A DNA stretch of 64,000 nucleotides from Buxus sempervirens (Eukaryota; Streptophyta; Magnoliopsida; Buxales; Buxaceae): positions 37,188,853 to 37,252,852 of the forward strand of contig OX387183.1 in NCBI GenBank assembly GCA_947561395.2. The letters run 5' to 3'. The stretch's first letter is position 1; the number at the start of each line of letters is the position of its first letter. A program made the translations under genes and the position numbers. Below, piece after piece: positions 44,643 through 56,280 of the stretch. The notes below the pieces were generated by a model. That model worked only from the letters and a program-made list of their open reading frames with translations. It ran no database searches and was not told where the DNA came from.

Positions 44643-47593
44643 CTAAGCTGCTTCTATATCTGGTTCCAGCTCACGAGCAATTTCGTCGCATTGACGGGTC
44701 TTTTCCTTCATGGCATCCTCAGCAACATCATTAGCACGGAGGAGTTCCTCCCATTGAGTTACAAGTTCAGATCTCTTAGTCTGCAGCTCTGCAATTTGAC
44801 GGTCAAGATCCGCAATATTACCATCGATGGTTTTTACGTGGTGGGCCGATTCGACATATTGGTCTCGACAAACCTCTCGTTCATTCTTCAGTTGTTGCCA
44901 AAATTGATATCGGCCAGTAACAGAACTAGCCGCATTGGTTATTTCATCTATCTCAGCCGAATAACGGTCGAAAATAACCTTGAAGGAATAAAAGAGAGAA
45001 AGCCGAGAGAACACCGATTTTACATCAGAAGACACTGAAGGAATACACTGGAGCTTTGCTGCCAATGCAATCACACGAGTAAGAGTCGTATCTGAAATTC
45101 CGACTATGCCTGGAGCCAGAAGATTGATAATCTCAGACCGAATACGATTTGGAGATAAGGAGGAGGGAGCAGGAGAACTGTCCGATAGGAACTTGGACCG
45201 AACATCATTCAACATGACATCCAATCGTCCATGATGATCATCAGAAAGAGACCCTGCGCTAGGAACAAATTCCGGAACAAGTGATGAACTGGTATTCCAT
45301 ACGTCAATGGCCACTTGCCTCAGCTGATCAATGCCCTCTTCCGCTCCCATAACAGAAGGACCTAGGGGGATATCAGTCATAGCAGAAGGACCCGGAGGGA
45401 TATCAGTCCCAATAGAGGCAGTAGATGTAGTTGTTTTGACAACCGGAGGTACAACCTCCACTTCATACCCAAGATGCACTTCTGGAGAAGAATCTCTTTC
45501 TGAAGAATCCTCACGAGGAAAAAGATGTTCCTGATCTTCAAGAGAATCCATCGGATCGGTAGGATCGACGAAGTCGGCCGGGCCCAAAGCAGACATTGGA
45601 TCAATAACAAGGGGAACTGGATCCAAGAGGATTCCATGGCATTGGGAGGAAGAATGACCGAACCTGAGGAACTCACTCCCTAGAAAAACAGAGTGTTAAG
45701 AGAAGAAACGAAAGAAAAAAGAATGAATAGTGAGAAGCTTACTGGATCCAACAACTGTCGACGGCGTCGTCGTAATGGAACGTCATCAGGGTCATCAACC
45801 GAATCCATCGAGGAGGCAGGGCGTTCTTGTAATGGAGCATCATCAGGATCTTCGGCCGAATCCCTCAAAGGAGAAGTATACGACGAAGCTTCCAAAGCTA
45901 AAGGAGGAAGAACCGGTGCTTTACCTATTGACCGAAAAACAGACTCAGTATAGCATAATTGGAAACAAGAAGGAGAAGAATGTACCTTTTTCGGTCGGCG
46001 CAGGCAAAGGTTTAAACAGACCTAACTTCTCAAGATAATAATAAGCTGAATGGCGGCAGATTTCCCTCCAGAAAGAATCCCACCATACATGAAAATCACA
46101 TCGGCAATCAGCATGAGAAGGAAGGAAGGGAAGACGAAAGTCGACAGCTACTGCCCTATATCACTCTTCCATTTGAGCAGCATCACCTACAGTGACAGTC
46201 GGCCGCTCAATGGAATTGGTGTCAATAGTAAATAGACTTTCCATATCAAGGTAGGGTATCCTCTGATCACAACAAAATTGCCGGCCTACACAATTCGGTA
46301 AGTAGACTTCGAATCCCGGTTTCTTATTGATTGACTTCACAGAATAATTCAAATTTCGAGCTAGCAAAAAGATGGCCCAAATAAGATGCTGTGCATCGGT
46401 TATGGCATCCACCATAGAAAGGAAACCGGGAGCTTGAGCAGAGATTTTGAAAGGAGGAGTGGGGAAGTGTCGAAGTTCAAAAAAGAATTGAAAGCACTCG
46501 GAAAAAGAGCAATCAACAGGAGTCGCTTCCAAACAAACATAACCACCAAACTCAGCAGGCGTAGGGTTCGTCACCAAAGTATAGAATTTGGACAGAAAAT
46601 AGTGGTAAGCCCAGAATTGGAGAAACTACAACGGACCCCCAGGATTCTGAAGGGTGCCATGAACCAATTCTTGAAGTGAACGGTATAAGACCAATAAAAA
46701 GGAGCAAGTGCAACTTCGTACTCCCCCATAATAAGCTTGACCAGTGAGCTGTATTCTCTGGTAACTGCTTGGGCTTTAGGGCAGAAGACGAAATTGCAGA
46801 AGAAGTAAAGAAGGAATTAAAAGTGCTCCACATCACCCTCGTATTCTGGAGATTGGAACTGTTTACAGTCAGTAATATAGGACCGATAAGAGGTACGAAT
46901 CGGATCCGCCTGTTGAGGTCCACTTCCTGACAATACTTTTCCTTTCTGCCGAGAGGATCCCTCCTTCTTAGAAGGTTTTGGTTCCTTCATTTGGGGTTGC
47001 TTCCTCTTCTTTAGTACCTCTTTTCCCTTTTCACCTACCTCCACCAAGGGTAAATGCTTGTAAGCCTCAAGATTTATCATACCTATCTGAACCTCGTGAC
47101 CAATCACAAAGAAGCCGGTAATGAAGCAGACATCCATAACAGTGGGAGTCATCGGCCCGTAAGGGAAGTTGAAAGTATTGTTTTGGGCATTCTAGAATAA
47201 TCTTATGGCTTAGAGAAGATCGCGATTAAGAGGAATCGGACGGTAGGAAAATTGAATCATATCATAAATACCAGTTTTGCGCTAGGTAACTGCAAAATGC
47301 TCTTTCATTCGGCCGACCCAAGCTGTCCATTCAGGATAAACAGTCGTCCAACTCCGAAAATGGAAAGATTGACTGAGACTTCTTCCATCGGTAAGAAGTA
47401 AGGGGCCCTTCACTTTATCAGTCGAAGCATCTAAAGGAGCATCACGAGAACAAAGGAAAGGATCGACATATAGCGAGCCATTGAAAGATTCGACCGGAGA
47501 AGAGTAGCAAATAATGTTGCCCACCGTTGAAGGAAAAGGAGAAAGAAAAGACAATAGCCGAAAGAGACAAGGAAAGTAAAAATTGGCTGCAGT
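44643..47593 (-). pseudogene. Element Y antisense PMD gene, distal copy
   Basis: Minus-strand TATA at 47603-47594. No clean ATG is visible. The PMD core is broken: WTAWVGRMKEHF (about 47310), FNFPYGPMTPTVMDVCFITG (47150-47095), a Lys-rich linker, FLSMVDAITDAQHLIWAIF (46400) and NCVGRQFCCDQRIPYLD. Two GT-AG introns flank an Asp/Pro-rich exon with a basic RRRRRQ stretch (donor near 46000, acceptor near 45930; donor near 45735, acceptor near 45680). The last exon (45626-44643) is Pro/Ser/Asp-rich and ends in a coiled coil (ADLDRQIAELQTKRSELVTQ). Several stops and shifts. It is a diverged paralogue of the proximal gene, so Y carries two PMD genes in tandem. Confidence 0.75.
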
Positions 47594-47603
47594 ATTTTAT
47601 AAG
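47594..47603 (-). promoter_or_regulatory. TATA box of the distal antisense PMD gene
   Basis: Minus strand CTTATAAAAT. A 9-bp inverted repeat, TCATCATTT (47632-47640) and AAATGATGA (47660-47668), lies 30-65 bp upstream. Confidence 0.5.
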
Positions 47604-47754
47604 CAAGCTGGAAGACGAAGCCCAAAAGGTCTCATCATTTTGATCGTGGGAAAGTGGCGAAATGATGACAGATCTTTCGTATCAAGCAACGGACAAATGA
47701 AATTTCAAAAAATCCAAAATACGTACTCATCACATCAGCTGATGACGGTGTAAT

Positions 47755-47768
47755 AAGTAAGGGGGCAA
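47755..47768 (+). other. Polypurine tract of element Y
   Basis: The purine-rich AAGTAAGGGGGCAA directly precedes the LTR start TGTTTACACCC. Confidence 0.7.
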
Positions 47769-48723
47769 TGTTTACACCCTATACAGACCAACGAATAAGA
47801 TAAGGCCACGTGGTATCTACAGGGCCTAGTTCGGCCATGTCATAAACACACGTAGGCTTTGTGCAGTCAGATAGGCCACGTCAGCATACGCATAGACCAA
47901 GAGTTCAGTTAAGGCCACGCAAGCTCATACAACAAACCACACTCGTGACTATCAAAAGATCGTGCCATCGGTCGTTTGAGAATAATCAATTTAAGATCAT
48001 GGCCGGGCAGTTATCTTTTAGAAGCAGAAGACTGCGGATGTCCAACCTCCATGAAGATCGTGCAAGAGTGGGACGTTAAACAACCGTCAAGGATCGGGTA
48101 TAAAAGGCACAAACTCGAAGAGCTCAAGGACACAATCCATCCAACCGCAACCGGTTATAATATTATTTTGATCATCCGTGATCTTTATCCCCTCTACTAC
48201 ACTGTAGCGAGAAGGATAAACTAGGACTTCTCTCACTACTTCCAGTCGCAGTGACACCTTAGACTCCTGTTTTCCCCGATCAACGCCAGAATCCTGCCAC
48301 TGGAGAGTAAGTTGAGGTAGCCCCTGACTCGTAGTTCTGTACCCCGAACAAGGCTACAGGATCCCGAGCAGCCAGTCCCAAAACTCACTTTGATAAAGCC
48401 AAGTGACTTGTGTATTTTCAGTTAAACAGCAATCCAAGGTGAACCCCTCGAATTGGCTTTGTTAGCAGCCGCCCCCTTCCTCTTGCTCTTATACCCTGAG
48501 TACGGCTATAAGACCAGGACAGGCCGGTCCTGCAAGCTTTGTCAGTTTTCTTTTGCTTTTTGTTTCCTTTTGTGGATTATCTGTTGTAGCTTTCGGCCGT
48601 CGGCCGATTTTATAATAAAAGAGTTTTGTGCCATTAGTTGCTTTCACTTTCAAACACATACAAGAACCCAAACGAAGACCAAACCCCTAGTCTTCATATT
48701 ATCGCCTGATCGGTTTTATTACA
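47769..48723 (+). mobile_element. LTR of element Y and adjoining leader (right limit uncertain)
   Basis: It starts TGTTTACACCC after a PPT. U3 has four GGCCA(C/T)G boxes (47804, 47833, 47874, 47913; the first is a CCACGTGG G-box) and a TATA box TATAAAAG at 48099-48106. A donor (GAGAGTAAGTTG, about 48309) and an acceptor (TTTTATTACAG, ending 48724) suggest an intron. An AATAAA is at 48614. No clear PBS or second LTR copy is in the window, so the LTR end may be anywhere from about 48240 to 48723. Confidence 0.6.
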
Positions 48724-48724
48724 G

Positions 48725-48910
48725 GTGACTTACAGTACGACTGAACCGACCCCTGGTTTAGATTCGGAACAGGTGCCTGGGGTCAGGACCAGACCCGAAA
48801 TCATTGTATCAAACGATACTGGCACGCCCGCGCAGAGACACATCATCAACATCGCCACGTGTCCACACCAGCCCAATTTCGGAGGAACAGAAGTAGAATA
48901 CTCATCATAA
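48725..48910 (+). other. Short open frame after the Y LTR, possibly gag N-terminus
   Basis: Directly after the acceptor a 61-codon frame (VTYSTTEPTPGLDSEQVPG...) runs to TAA 48908-48910. Low-complexity Thr/Pro/Glu content fits a gag leader. It is cut off by family-2 LTR sequence (G). No firm homology. Confidence 0.35.
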
Positions 48911-50388
48911 AATTCAAATTAATCCAATTAAAAGCGAGATAGAAATACTCAAGCAAATCTGCCGTTCAAAATCAGAAAAAGTAACGGGTAACGAACTTTG
49001 AGACTCTATTCGTGGAGATCGGCTCCATATAAATCCTTAAAAACTTGCATGAATGAAGTAGGTGGTGCCATCTTTCAAATGAAATAGGCCTCACATGAAA
49101 CTTCATTCATTTGTGACTTGTATGACCTCTCAAACATGCCTAGAGGGTCATAGATTAACTCATAATTCTGCTACAGAGCAGCTCTGAGTCAATCAAAAAC
49201 ACAAGACACAAATCAAAGTGAAAACTCTTGAAACAAGTTGGATATGAAAGTAGATTCATAGAGGAAAATACAGAGATTAAAATCACTTGAATACGAATTA
49301 AAATGAGCAAATGGTGCTCGATCAAATTAGCAAGTTCAGTAATCTGATCTGAACTGACCTGCTGACTTTGATCAGATGGTATCAAAAAATGGCTCCATAG
49401 AAATTGTTGAAATTTTGCAAGCAATAACTAGACACTTTCCCCTATTACATGTCTTTGGAATCACTCAAAAATTCATTCGGATGTTGAAGTTATGAGTGTT
49501 CTAAAACAGGCCACAGGTGCTGTCCAGGTTTTCAGAATCTTAATGAAATTAAGCAAAACCAGTGCATGTGTGCAATGGATTCGACTAAACTGGTTTGAAA
49601 TCACTAGGAGTACTCTCATGAAGTCCTAAGAGTTCATTCTAAGGCCATAGATCTCAGATTTACCATATTGAGCATGGTGAATCCAAGATCTAGCCTATAT
49701 TCAACCAAAAGAGGTGAGAAGTGTGTGTGATCGTGTAGGAAATCAAGCTTATAGGAGAAGATTGTGATCCATTGCTATAGAGAGCATGGATCCTTGCATT
49801 TCCTCCAAATTTAGATCCAAATCATACAAAAGCATTCATGACAATAGGATCAATATGCATATCATTCAGGCAAGGTTCTAAGCCTAAAAGATCCATTCCA
49901 ACATCTGTTTCCCCAAGCTCTCTCTCCACATTTTACGGCTAAATAGGATTCTTAGGTACTTTAGAAGTGATTTGGGTTTGCACACACACTCCAGGGCCTT
50001 ATACTATAGAATGGTAGAAGATGAGAGTGCTTGGATGTAAGAACAATGAAGAAGAGAGAGGTGAAGTTCTTACCTTAGTAGCTTGAATGACTTGAGCAAA
50101 CAATCCAGCAGAGTTTCACTTCTTCTTCCAGAGCTTCCAAGCTTCAAATCAGCAGCCATTTGCAAGAGGAGGACCCCTCTATTTATAGGCACAGCCAAGG
50201 GTATAAAAGACCCAAGGGTTGGCCAACAAATCCTTCTAGATTACTCCAGTTCAAATTAAAGGTATGAATTGGAGTAATTCCACAAGTTTCTAAGGGCAAG
50301 ATGGGGAGATCAAGTATCCAAGAGAGAGGTAAGATGCGTAAGTAAAGCTCAGATCTTGAGCCTTTGCGCAAATGACCAAATTGACAGC

Positions 50389-50476
50389 AACCGCATACTC
50401 AGTGTGGTTTAGGGAAAACCGCAATCTGTTTGCGGTCGCAGCACAAATCTCAACAAACCGCATATACAAGGCGGTC
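50389..50476. repeat. ACCGCA palindromes in LTR G
   Basis: AACCGCA...TGTGGTT (centre 50399), AACCGCA...TGCGGTC (50427) and AACCGCA...GGCGGTC (50466). Steps are 28 and 39 bp. Further degenerate copies lie beyond LTR F at 53417-53437 and 53455-53475. The array edge is 200 bp from the TATA box, as in LTR I. Confidence 0.75.
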
Positions 50477-52667
50477 AAAATTCAGTTACACGCTAATGAT
50501 TGCTGCCGACGTGACCTAACAGCCTAACGGCCTTGCAGCCACGTGGCAGCCCACTTTCAAGCATGAATGAAGCACGGACCTGTGAGACAAGGGAAAAAAT
50601 CACCGGAATGATCATCCCTCCGTCAGCACATGGGGCTCAATGTAAAAATTGGGAGAGTCGCCACCATTCAGATTTTGGGTGTGAATGGACACCAAAAGTT
50701 TAAAAATAAGCAAAAAGTGCAACAATGCCAATTCTAAGGTAAAAATAACCCTACTTGAAAATCAAATCCAGAGATGGGTAAGGGGATTAGATTATGAACG
50801 GGGGAAGGTGTTAAGCACCCCCATTCATCCACACGAAGTGGTTGCCAAGTGTTTGTTCATGCGAAAAAAGAAATAAGAAAGCTTGCTAAAAGTCATGAAA
50901 AACCTTGGAAAAGGCCAAATATATGATATCTTCACATGAAGATCCAAATGGATTTCAAATCCTCTCTTATGTCAATATCATTTCTGGAATATCACAAAAA
51001 GATGGAAATCAAAGCACAAGTTGCTCAAAACCAAGTTGAATCAAATCCGGTAAATTCGGCGAAAGTAATACCATTTGTCTTGAAATCATTCAAATCCAAT
51101 TTTAAATCAAATCAAACCAAATCCATTTGAAAGATTATGGTAAATAATAGTCTCATGCAAAATTTCAAGTAATTCCGGGTGAAAACCTAGGAGTTATGCT
51201 CCTTGTAAAGTTGCTGCTGGAGAAAATCCGAAATGGCAAGTGGGCAACTTTGGAAACTTATTTAGAAAAATCCACTCCATAAAAATCCACGAAATTTGGT
51301 GTGATTGAAGTCTATATGGCCATCTTTCCAAAGAAACTATCCTCATACAAAAATTCCTTCGGATGTGCCTTGGGTGGTCTCCCGAACAGGCCCCGAAGAT
51401 CACAAATTTACCCAGAAAAGTACTGATGAACAGTTCTGAGTAAATCCGTTACCAATAATTCAAATGGAGTCAAACAATTATGAAACCAATTGGATTTGAA
51501 AATAGACTCATAAAGGAGTGCCCAGAAACAAAAATCATTCGAATCGAACTTAAAACGAACACATGGCGCTCCGTCTAAGTGACAACATCTGTATTTAAAC
51601 CTGAACTGTCCAATCAACTTCGACAGAGAGGTGTCAAAAATCTGCTCTATAGAAATTAATGAAATTTGGTGGACATAAACTAGACAACCTCACCTTTCCC
51701 ATGGTTCTAGAATTGCTCCAAAATTCATCCGGACGATGAAGTTATGAGCGTCCGAAGTAAGGGTACAGTTGCTGTCAAGCTAAGCCATTTTGAGTAAAAC
51801 CAATGCAAAACTGTGACCAAGTGTGTGTAATTCGTGCAAAATGAACACAAAACCTTTAAAAATCATTTAAAAACATTCCAAAATTGATTGAGGCCATTTA
51901 TTTGTGATTTATCACAATGAATGTAATAAATCCCCAAATATGAGCCTATCCCGCCAAAATAGTGCTATGTATGTGCAAGTATGAAAAATCATACAAGATC
52001 AATATAACAATATAGCATACATACATATTCATCAAAATAAGGTTCTAAAACAACCTAGGGTTTAGTTCCATTATCGTTTCGCTTTGTTCTCTCTCCCAGT
52101 TAAACACGGTTCTTCAAGATAATCATGGGATACTTTGAATATGAAACGGTTTTCAATCATTCAAAAAGGCTTTATGCTACATAGGTTCTAGCACTAGGGT
52201 CAATCCCCAGTCTCGTTTCTCCTAGATCCCGCCTTCACGTTTTACGGCTAGGGGGAGTCTTGAGATACTTTGAGCCAGGGAAGGGTTTTCATATACATAG
52301 AAGGCCTTATTCTATAGAAAGGTAGAAGAAGAGATCTAGATCTAAGAATGTAAATATAGAAAATAAAAAAGAGGTTTGAGGCTTACCTGGGTTCTGGAAG
52401 CACTTCCGCAGCGGTTTCCCTCTTCTCTCGGAGCTCTTCTTGGCGAGGATTCAAGGCAAGAGTTAATGGCCATTTGCTTAAGGAGGAGCCTCCTATTTAT
52501 AGGCAAAGGTTAGGGTTAGGGTTGGTGAGAATGGTAGACACAACATAATGTCTATAGCCCACCAACCTTAACCCTAAGGCTATTTCCGAGATTTCCCCTC
52601 ATTTAATGAAGGACATGATGGTAAAAGGTGAAATCTCTCGGAAAACCCTAATTTTGAGCAAAACTTA

Positions 52668-52811
52668 TGTATCCGGCATGTCAGGCCGGATACACAAGTG
52701 CCTTAATGTATCCGGCATATGATGCCGGATACATTAAGGGCTACTTGTATCCGGTATTATCTGCCGGATACAAAGAAGATCCTTTGTATCCGGCATTATC
52801 TGTCGGATACA
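52668..52811. repeat. Four-palindrome array, exact 39-bp steps (LTR F)
   Basis: Starts at 52668, 52707, 52746 and 52785. Arms TGTATCCGGC / GCCGGATACA, with changed bases only in two. Loop contents differ (ATGTCAG, ATATGAT, ATTATCT). The spacers also differ. The edge is about 166 bp from TATA. Confidence 0.97.
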
Positions 52812-52851
52812 AAAAAAAGAAGCTTTTATCCCAATTTTAACACAGGCAATA

Positions 52852-52933
52852 CTTATTTACATGTAATATCGTTTAAGTAAATGTCTTCGTATTTTTTAAT
52901 CTCCATTTACTTAAGATATTACATGTAAATAAG
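52852..52933. repeat. 82-bp foldback with 30-bp arms inside LTR F
   Basis: Arm 52852-52883 (starting CTTATTTACATGTAATATC) pairs with 52904-52933 (ending GATATTACATGTAAATAAG), apart from a 2-nt GT bulge. The loop is 20 nt. A C-tract of about 15 follows at 52939-52953. It could be a small foldback insertion. No target duplication was recognised. Confidence 0.85.
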
Positions 52934-53589
52934 CAAACACCCCCCCCCCCCCCATTTGAATCCATTAAAAATAGTTCCAGACCCAAATTCCAAGTGAATA
53001 AAAAGTCAACTTTCTAGTTCTAGGCAAAATTCCGATTTTCCAGATCCGGTAAAAAGATTCAATATGTTAAAACCAAGGTATTCATCAAGATTTAAAATGT
53101 CAAAAAATTCTTTTATGCAATAACATGGCTAAAAACCTGATTACCGGGAAAAATTATCTTGAAATCTGACTTTAAAAAATATTTCATTTTCTGGGGTCAA
53201 AAGTCAACAAAATTCAACCGGAAAAAGTTTGACTTTGCACAAAAGATTGAATTCGGGCCTTTTCCTTTACGGTTTTGGATTCAAATGGGTTAAGTATCTC
53301 AAACCCAATGCAAAGAATTGAAAATTCCAATAAAATATTTCTCTCCTTCAAGATTTATCAAAAATCGTGCAATTTTTGGGTGTCTATAGGACCTAAACCG
53401 CACTGTGTTCAGTCGCAACCACATACAGAGTGAGGTCGAAACCAAATGACCAAAAACCACATGAAATGTGCGGTCAGCACCTTTTTTGAATATTTTTGAG
53501 TTTTTGACACTTGTCAAAGTTCAAACAAATCATTTAAAAATTCATTTTATTGTTCTCTCATATTATAGTCCAATTTGGGGTGTCTACAT

Positions 53590-53798
53590 TAATGAGTATA
53601 GGTTTGATCTTTGAAGATGTCCGAAGAATTTTAATTAATTGATACAAATAAGTCTAAGGTGTTGTAGGTGTGATTTGGGTTAATAAGAAATAAATTTAGA
53701 ACAATTAAAACCAAACAAATTAACCCAAAAATTAGAAAATTGTAAAATCTGGGAAATCTGTTGGAATTCTATGGGCTCTCAACAGGTCGCCCAAGCGA
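53590..53798. other. Unclassified AT-rich DNA left of LTR H
   Basis: No coding signal. Continuous with 56281 onward once LTR H is removed. Around the junction the motif (A)AGCGACC / GAGCGACC repeats. Confidence 0.5.
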
Positions 53799-53803
53799 CC
53801 TTG

Positions 53804-56275
53804 TGTGAGACATGGAAAAAAATCGAGCTAGTGACTTTCCTAATCATCACACGGCATTCGTCAAAAGGGAGAGTCGCCACCATTCTTTTTAGGTGTGAAT
53901 GGACACCAAAATCATCAAAATAAGCACAAAAGGGTAAATCTAGATTAAAAAGAATTCCACTTTAAAATAAAAAATCCAGAGATGGGTAAGGGGATTAGAT
54001 TATGAACGGGGGAAGGTGTTAGGCACCCCCATTCACCCACACAAGGTGGTTGCCAAGTGTTGTTCATGCTCAAAATAAAGAAAGCTTGCTAATTAAAATA
54101 ATCAAAAAGGCTTTAAAAGGATTAAACACATGTATGATCCCTCCACATGAGAAGTCCAATGAATCTTAGACTTTCTTTTATGGAAGTATCACTTCTGGGA
54201 CATCACTATTAAATTGAAATCAAAGCAAAACTTGAACACGAACAAGTTAAGACAAATCCGGAAAATTCGGTAAAAGATGGAGCCATTTGTCTTTAAATCA
54301 TCCAAATCAAATTTAAATTGAATCAAACCAAATCCATTTGAAAGATTATGATAAATAGAAGACTCAGGAAAATTTTCAAGTAGATCCGATTAAAATCCTA
54401 AGAGCTATTCTTGTTTGAAATTCACTGTTATAAGTTGATAAAAGTGGCAAGTGGGCAAATTTGAAAACCTATTTGTGAAAATTGGCTTCATATAAATCAT
54501 TGAAACTTTGTAAGAATTAAGTACATGGTGCCATCTTTCAAATGAAATAAGCCTCACACGAAACTTCGTTCGAATGTGACTTGTGTGACCTCACGAACAT
54601 GCCCAGAGGATCACAGATCAACACAAAATTGTGCTATGGGATAGTTCTGAGTAAATCAGACACACAAGACACAAATGAAATCAAAAAATTTTGAAACCAA
54701 TTGGATTTGAAATTATACTCATAAAGGTAACACAGAAATCAAAATCACTCAAATCGGACTTAAAACGAGCAGATGGTGCTCATTCAAAGTGACAGGTTCA
54801 GCAATCTGACCTGAACTTACCTGTCGACTTTGATCAAATGGTTTCAAAAATCCACTACATAAAAATGGCTGAAATTTTACAGACAAGAACTAAACAGTCT
54901 CACCTTTCACATGTCTTTGGAATCACTCCAAAATTCATCCGGATGATGAAGTTATGATTGTCCGAAGTTAGGGTACGGATGCTGTCCAGTTTTGACATTT
55001 TAAAGTAAAATCAACCCAAAATAGTGATCAAGTGTGTGTAATCCGTGCAATCCAAACCAAACAAGTGTGTGTAATCCGTGCAATCCAAACCAAAATCATT
55101 TGAAAAAGTATTGAAAATCCTCCAGAAGGAAATAGGGTATGAATTTGGCTCCCCATTCTCTTTGATTGGAGAGAATATACCAAAGCCCCCAAAATGGAGC
55201 AAAATGCCCAAATCAGAGAGATTAGACCGAGGGGTCTTCTATATCCAAGGAGACACTTGCTTGTATTCATTTGAAAACCATTCAGAAATGTCCAAGAAAT
55301 GTTTGGGGCCATTCATTTCAGATCTACCATAACGAGTATGATAGATCCAACATATAAGCCGATTTCGACAAAACGAGTGCGATGTGTGCATGTGTAAAAA
55401 TCATCTCTTAAAATTAATCAACACATTACAAAATATAACATTCAAAACATATCAATCAAATGGGGGTTCTAATCACTAAGGTAGCATTCCCATTCTTGTT
55501 TCCCCTAGTTCTCTCTTCACTTTTAACAGCTAGAAGTAATCTTGAGATACTTTGAGTAGGAAATGGGGTTTCACACAACAATAGGCCATTAAAAGGGTTC
55601 TAGAACTAAGGTTCCATTCCCATTCTCGTTTCCCCTAGCTTTCTCTTCACGTTTTACGGCTAGAGATAGTCTTGAGGTAATTTGAGTAGGGAATGGGGTT
55701 TCAAACAAATTCAGGCCATTATTCTACAGAAAGGAAGAAGGAAGAACTAACCCTAGAATTTAAGAACAAAAAAGAAGAAGGGTTTAGACTTACCTAGGGT
55801 GTTGAAAGCAACGGGACAGAGGTTCCCTTCTTCACTTGGAGCTCCTCAATCTCCAACTCTTGGCCCTTTGCTTGAAGAGAGGCCTCCTATTTATAGGCAA
55901 AGGCTAGGGTAAGGGGTACCCTAATGCTAGACACAAAATAATGTCTAGAATCCACCCACTTAAACCCTAAGGCTATTTCCGGGAATTCCCACTCTTAGAA
56001 CAGGGATAAGATAGTAAAAAGTATAAACTTTCGGAATTTTTCAATTTCTGCAGCAAAATATTAGTATTCAACAGCTCAGGTCGAATACTAATAAACTTCT
56101 TTGTATCCGACATTATGTGCCGGATACATATAAACCAATTTGTATCCGACGATTAATGTCGGATACGCCGAATGATACTTTTATCCGAATTTTGATGTCG
56201 GATACAAAAGAAAAAGCTCTTTTAAGGATATTGGCCAATTATTCATCTTTTCAGGTGCAATTTGGGGTGTCTACA
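53804..56275 (-). mobile_element. Family-2 solo LTR H (2472 bp, TSD CCTTG)
   Basis: Flanked by CCTTG at 53799-53803 and 56276-56280. Plus strand begins TGTGAGACATGG and ends GGGGTGTCTACA. TATA at 55896-55888 (minus CTATAAATAGG). A four-palindrome array lies at 56063-56206. A ~90-bp segment with TTCCCCTAG...TACGGCTAGA...CTTGAG is duplicated (55490-55580 and 55610-55700). A 28-bp tandem duplication lies at 55037-55090. Confidence 0.9.
56063..56206. repeat. Four-palindrome array, exact 39-bp steps (LTR H)
   Basis: Starts at 56063, 56102, 56141 and 56180. The first has arms GTATTC / GAATAC, a compensating change against GTATCC / GGATAC in the others. The edge is about 167 bp from TATA. Confidence 0.92.
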
Positions 56276-56280
56276 CCTTG

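Larger units (their letters stand above)
50581..53388 (-). mobile_element. Family-2 solo LTR F (2808 bp, TSD GGACC)
   Basis: Flanked by GGACC at 50576-50580 and 53389-53393. Plus strand starts TGTGAGACAAGGG and ends GGGTGTCTATA (mutated from TCTACA). TATA near 52501-52494 on the minus strand, preceded by AACCCTAACCCTAA. It has a four-palindrome array (52668-52811) and then a foldback plus C-tract not seen in LTRs X or H, which partly explains its extra 336 bp. Confidence 0.9.
48908..53589 (-). mobile_element. Family-2 LTR G, truncated on the left and split by solo LTR F
   Basis: The minus-strand LTR starts TGTAGACACCCC at 53589 and matches LTR H through its body. Its other end (GTCTCACA) is missing, with sequence fading near 48908. 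Solo LTR F is inserted after GGACC (50576-50580). TATA is at 50189-50179 (CCTATAAATAG on minus). Its palindromes use ACCGCA/TGCGGT arms (50389-50476). No target duplication is recoverable. Confidence 0.75.

Noticed and set aside
52668..52811. Regular 27-bp repeats with 12-bp spacers look like a CRISPR array
   Set aside because: The genome is eukaryotic, the repeats are palindromes with variable centres, spacers are short and related, and the arrays sit in LTR promoters. No cas genes.
53381..53589. LTR F ending at 53589 (TCTACA)
   Set aside because: The matching target duplication GGACC is at 53389-53393, so F ends at 53388 with a mutated terminus. The 53589 end belongs to the older LTR G.
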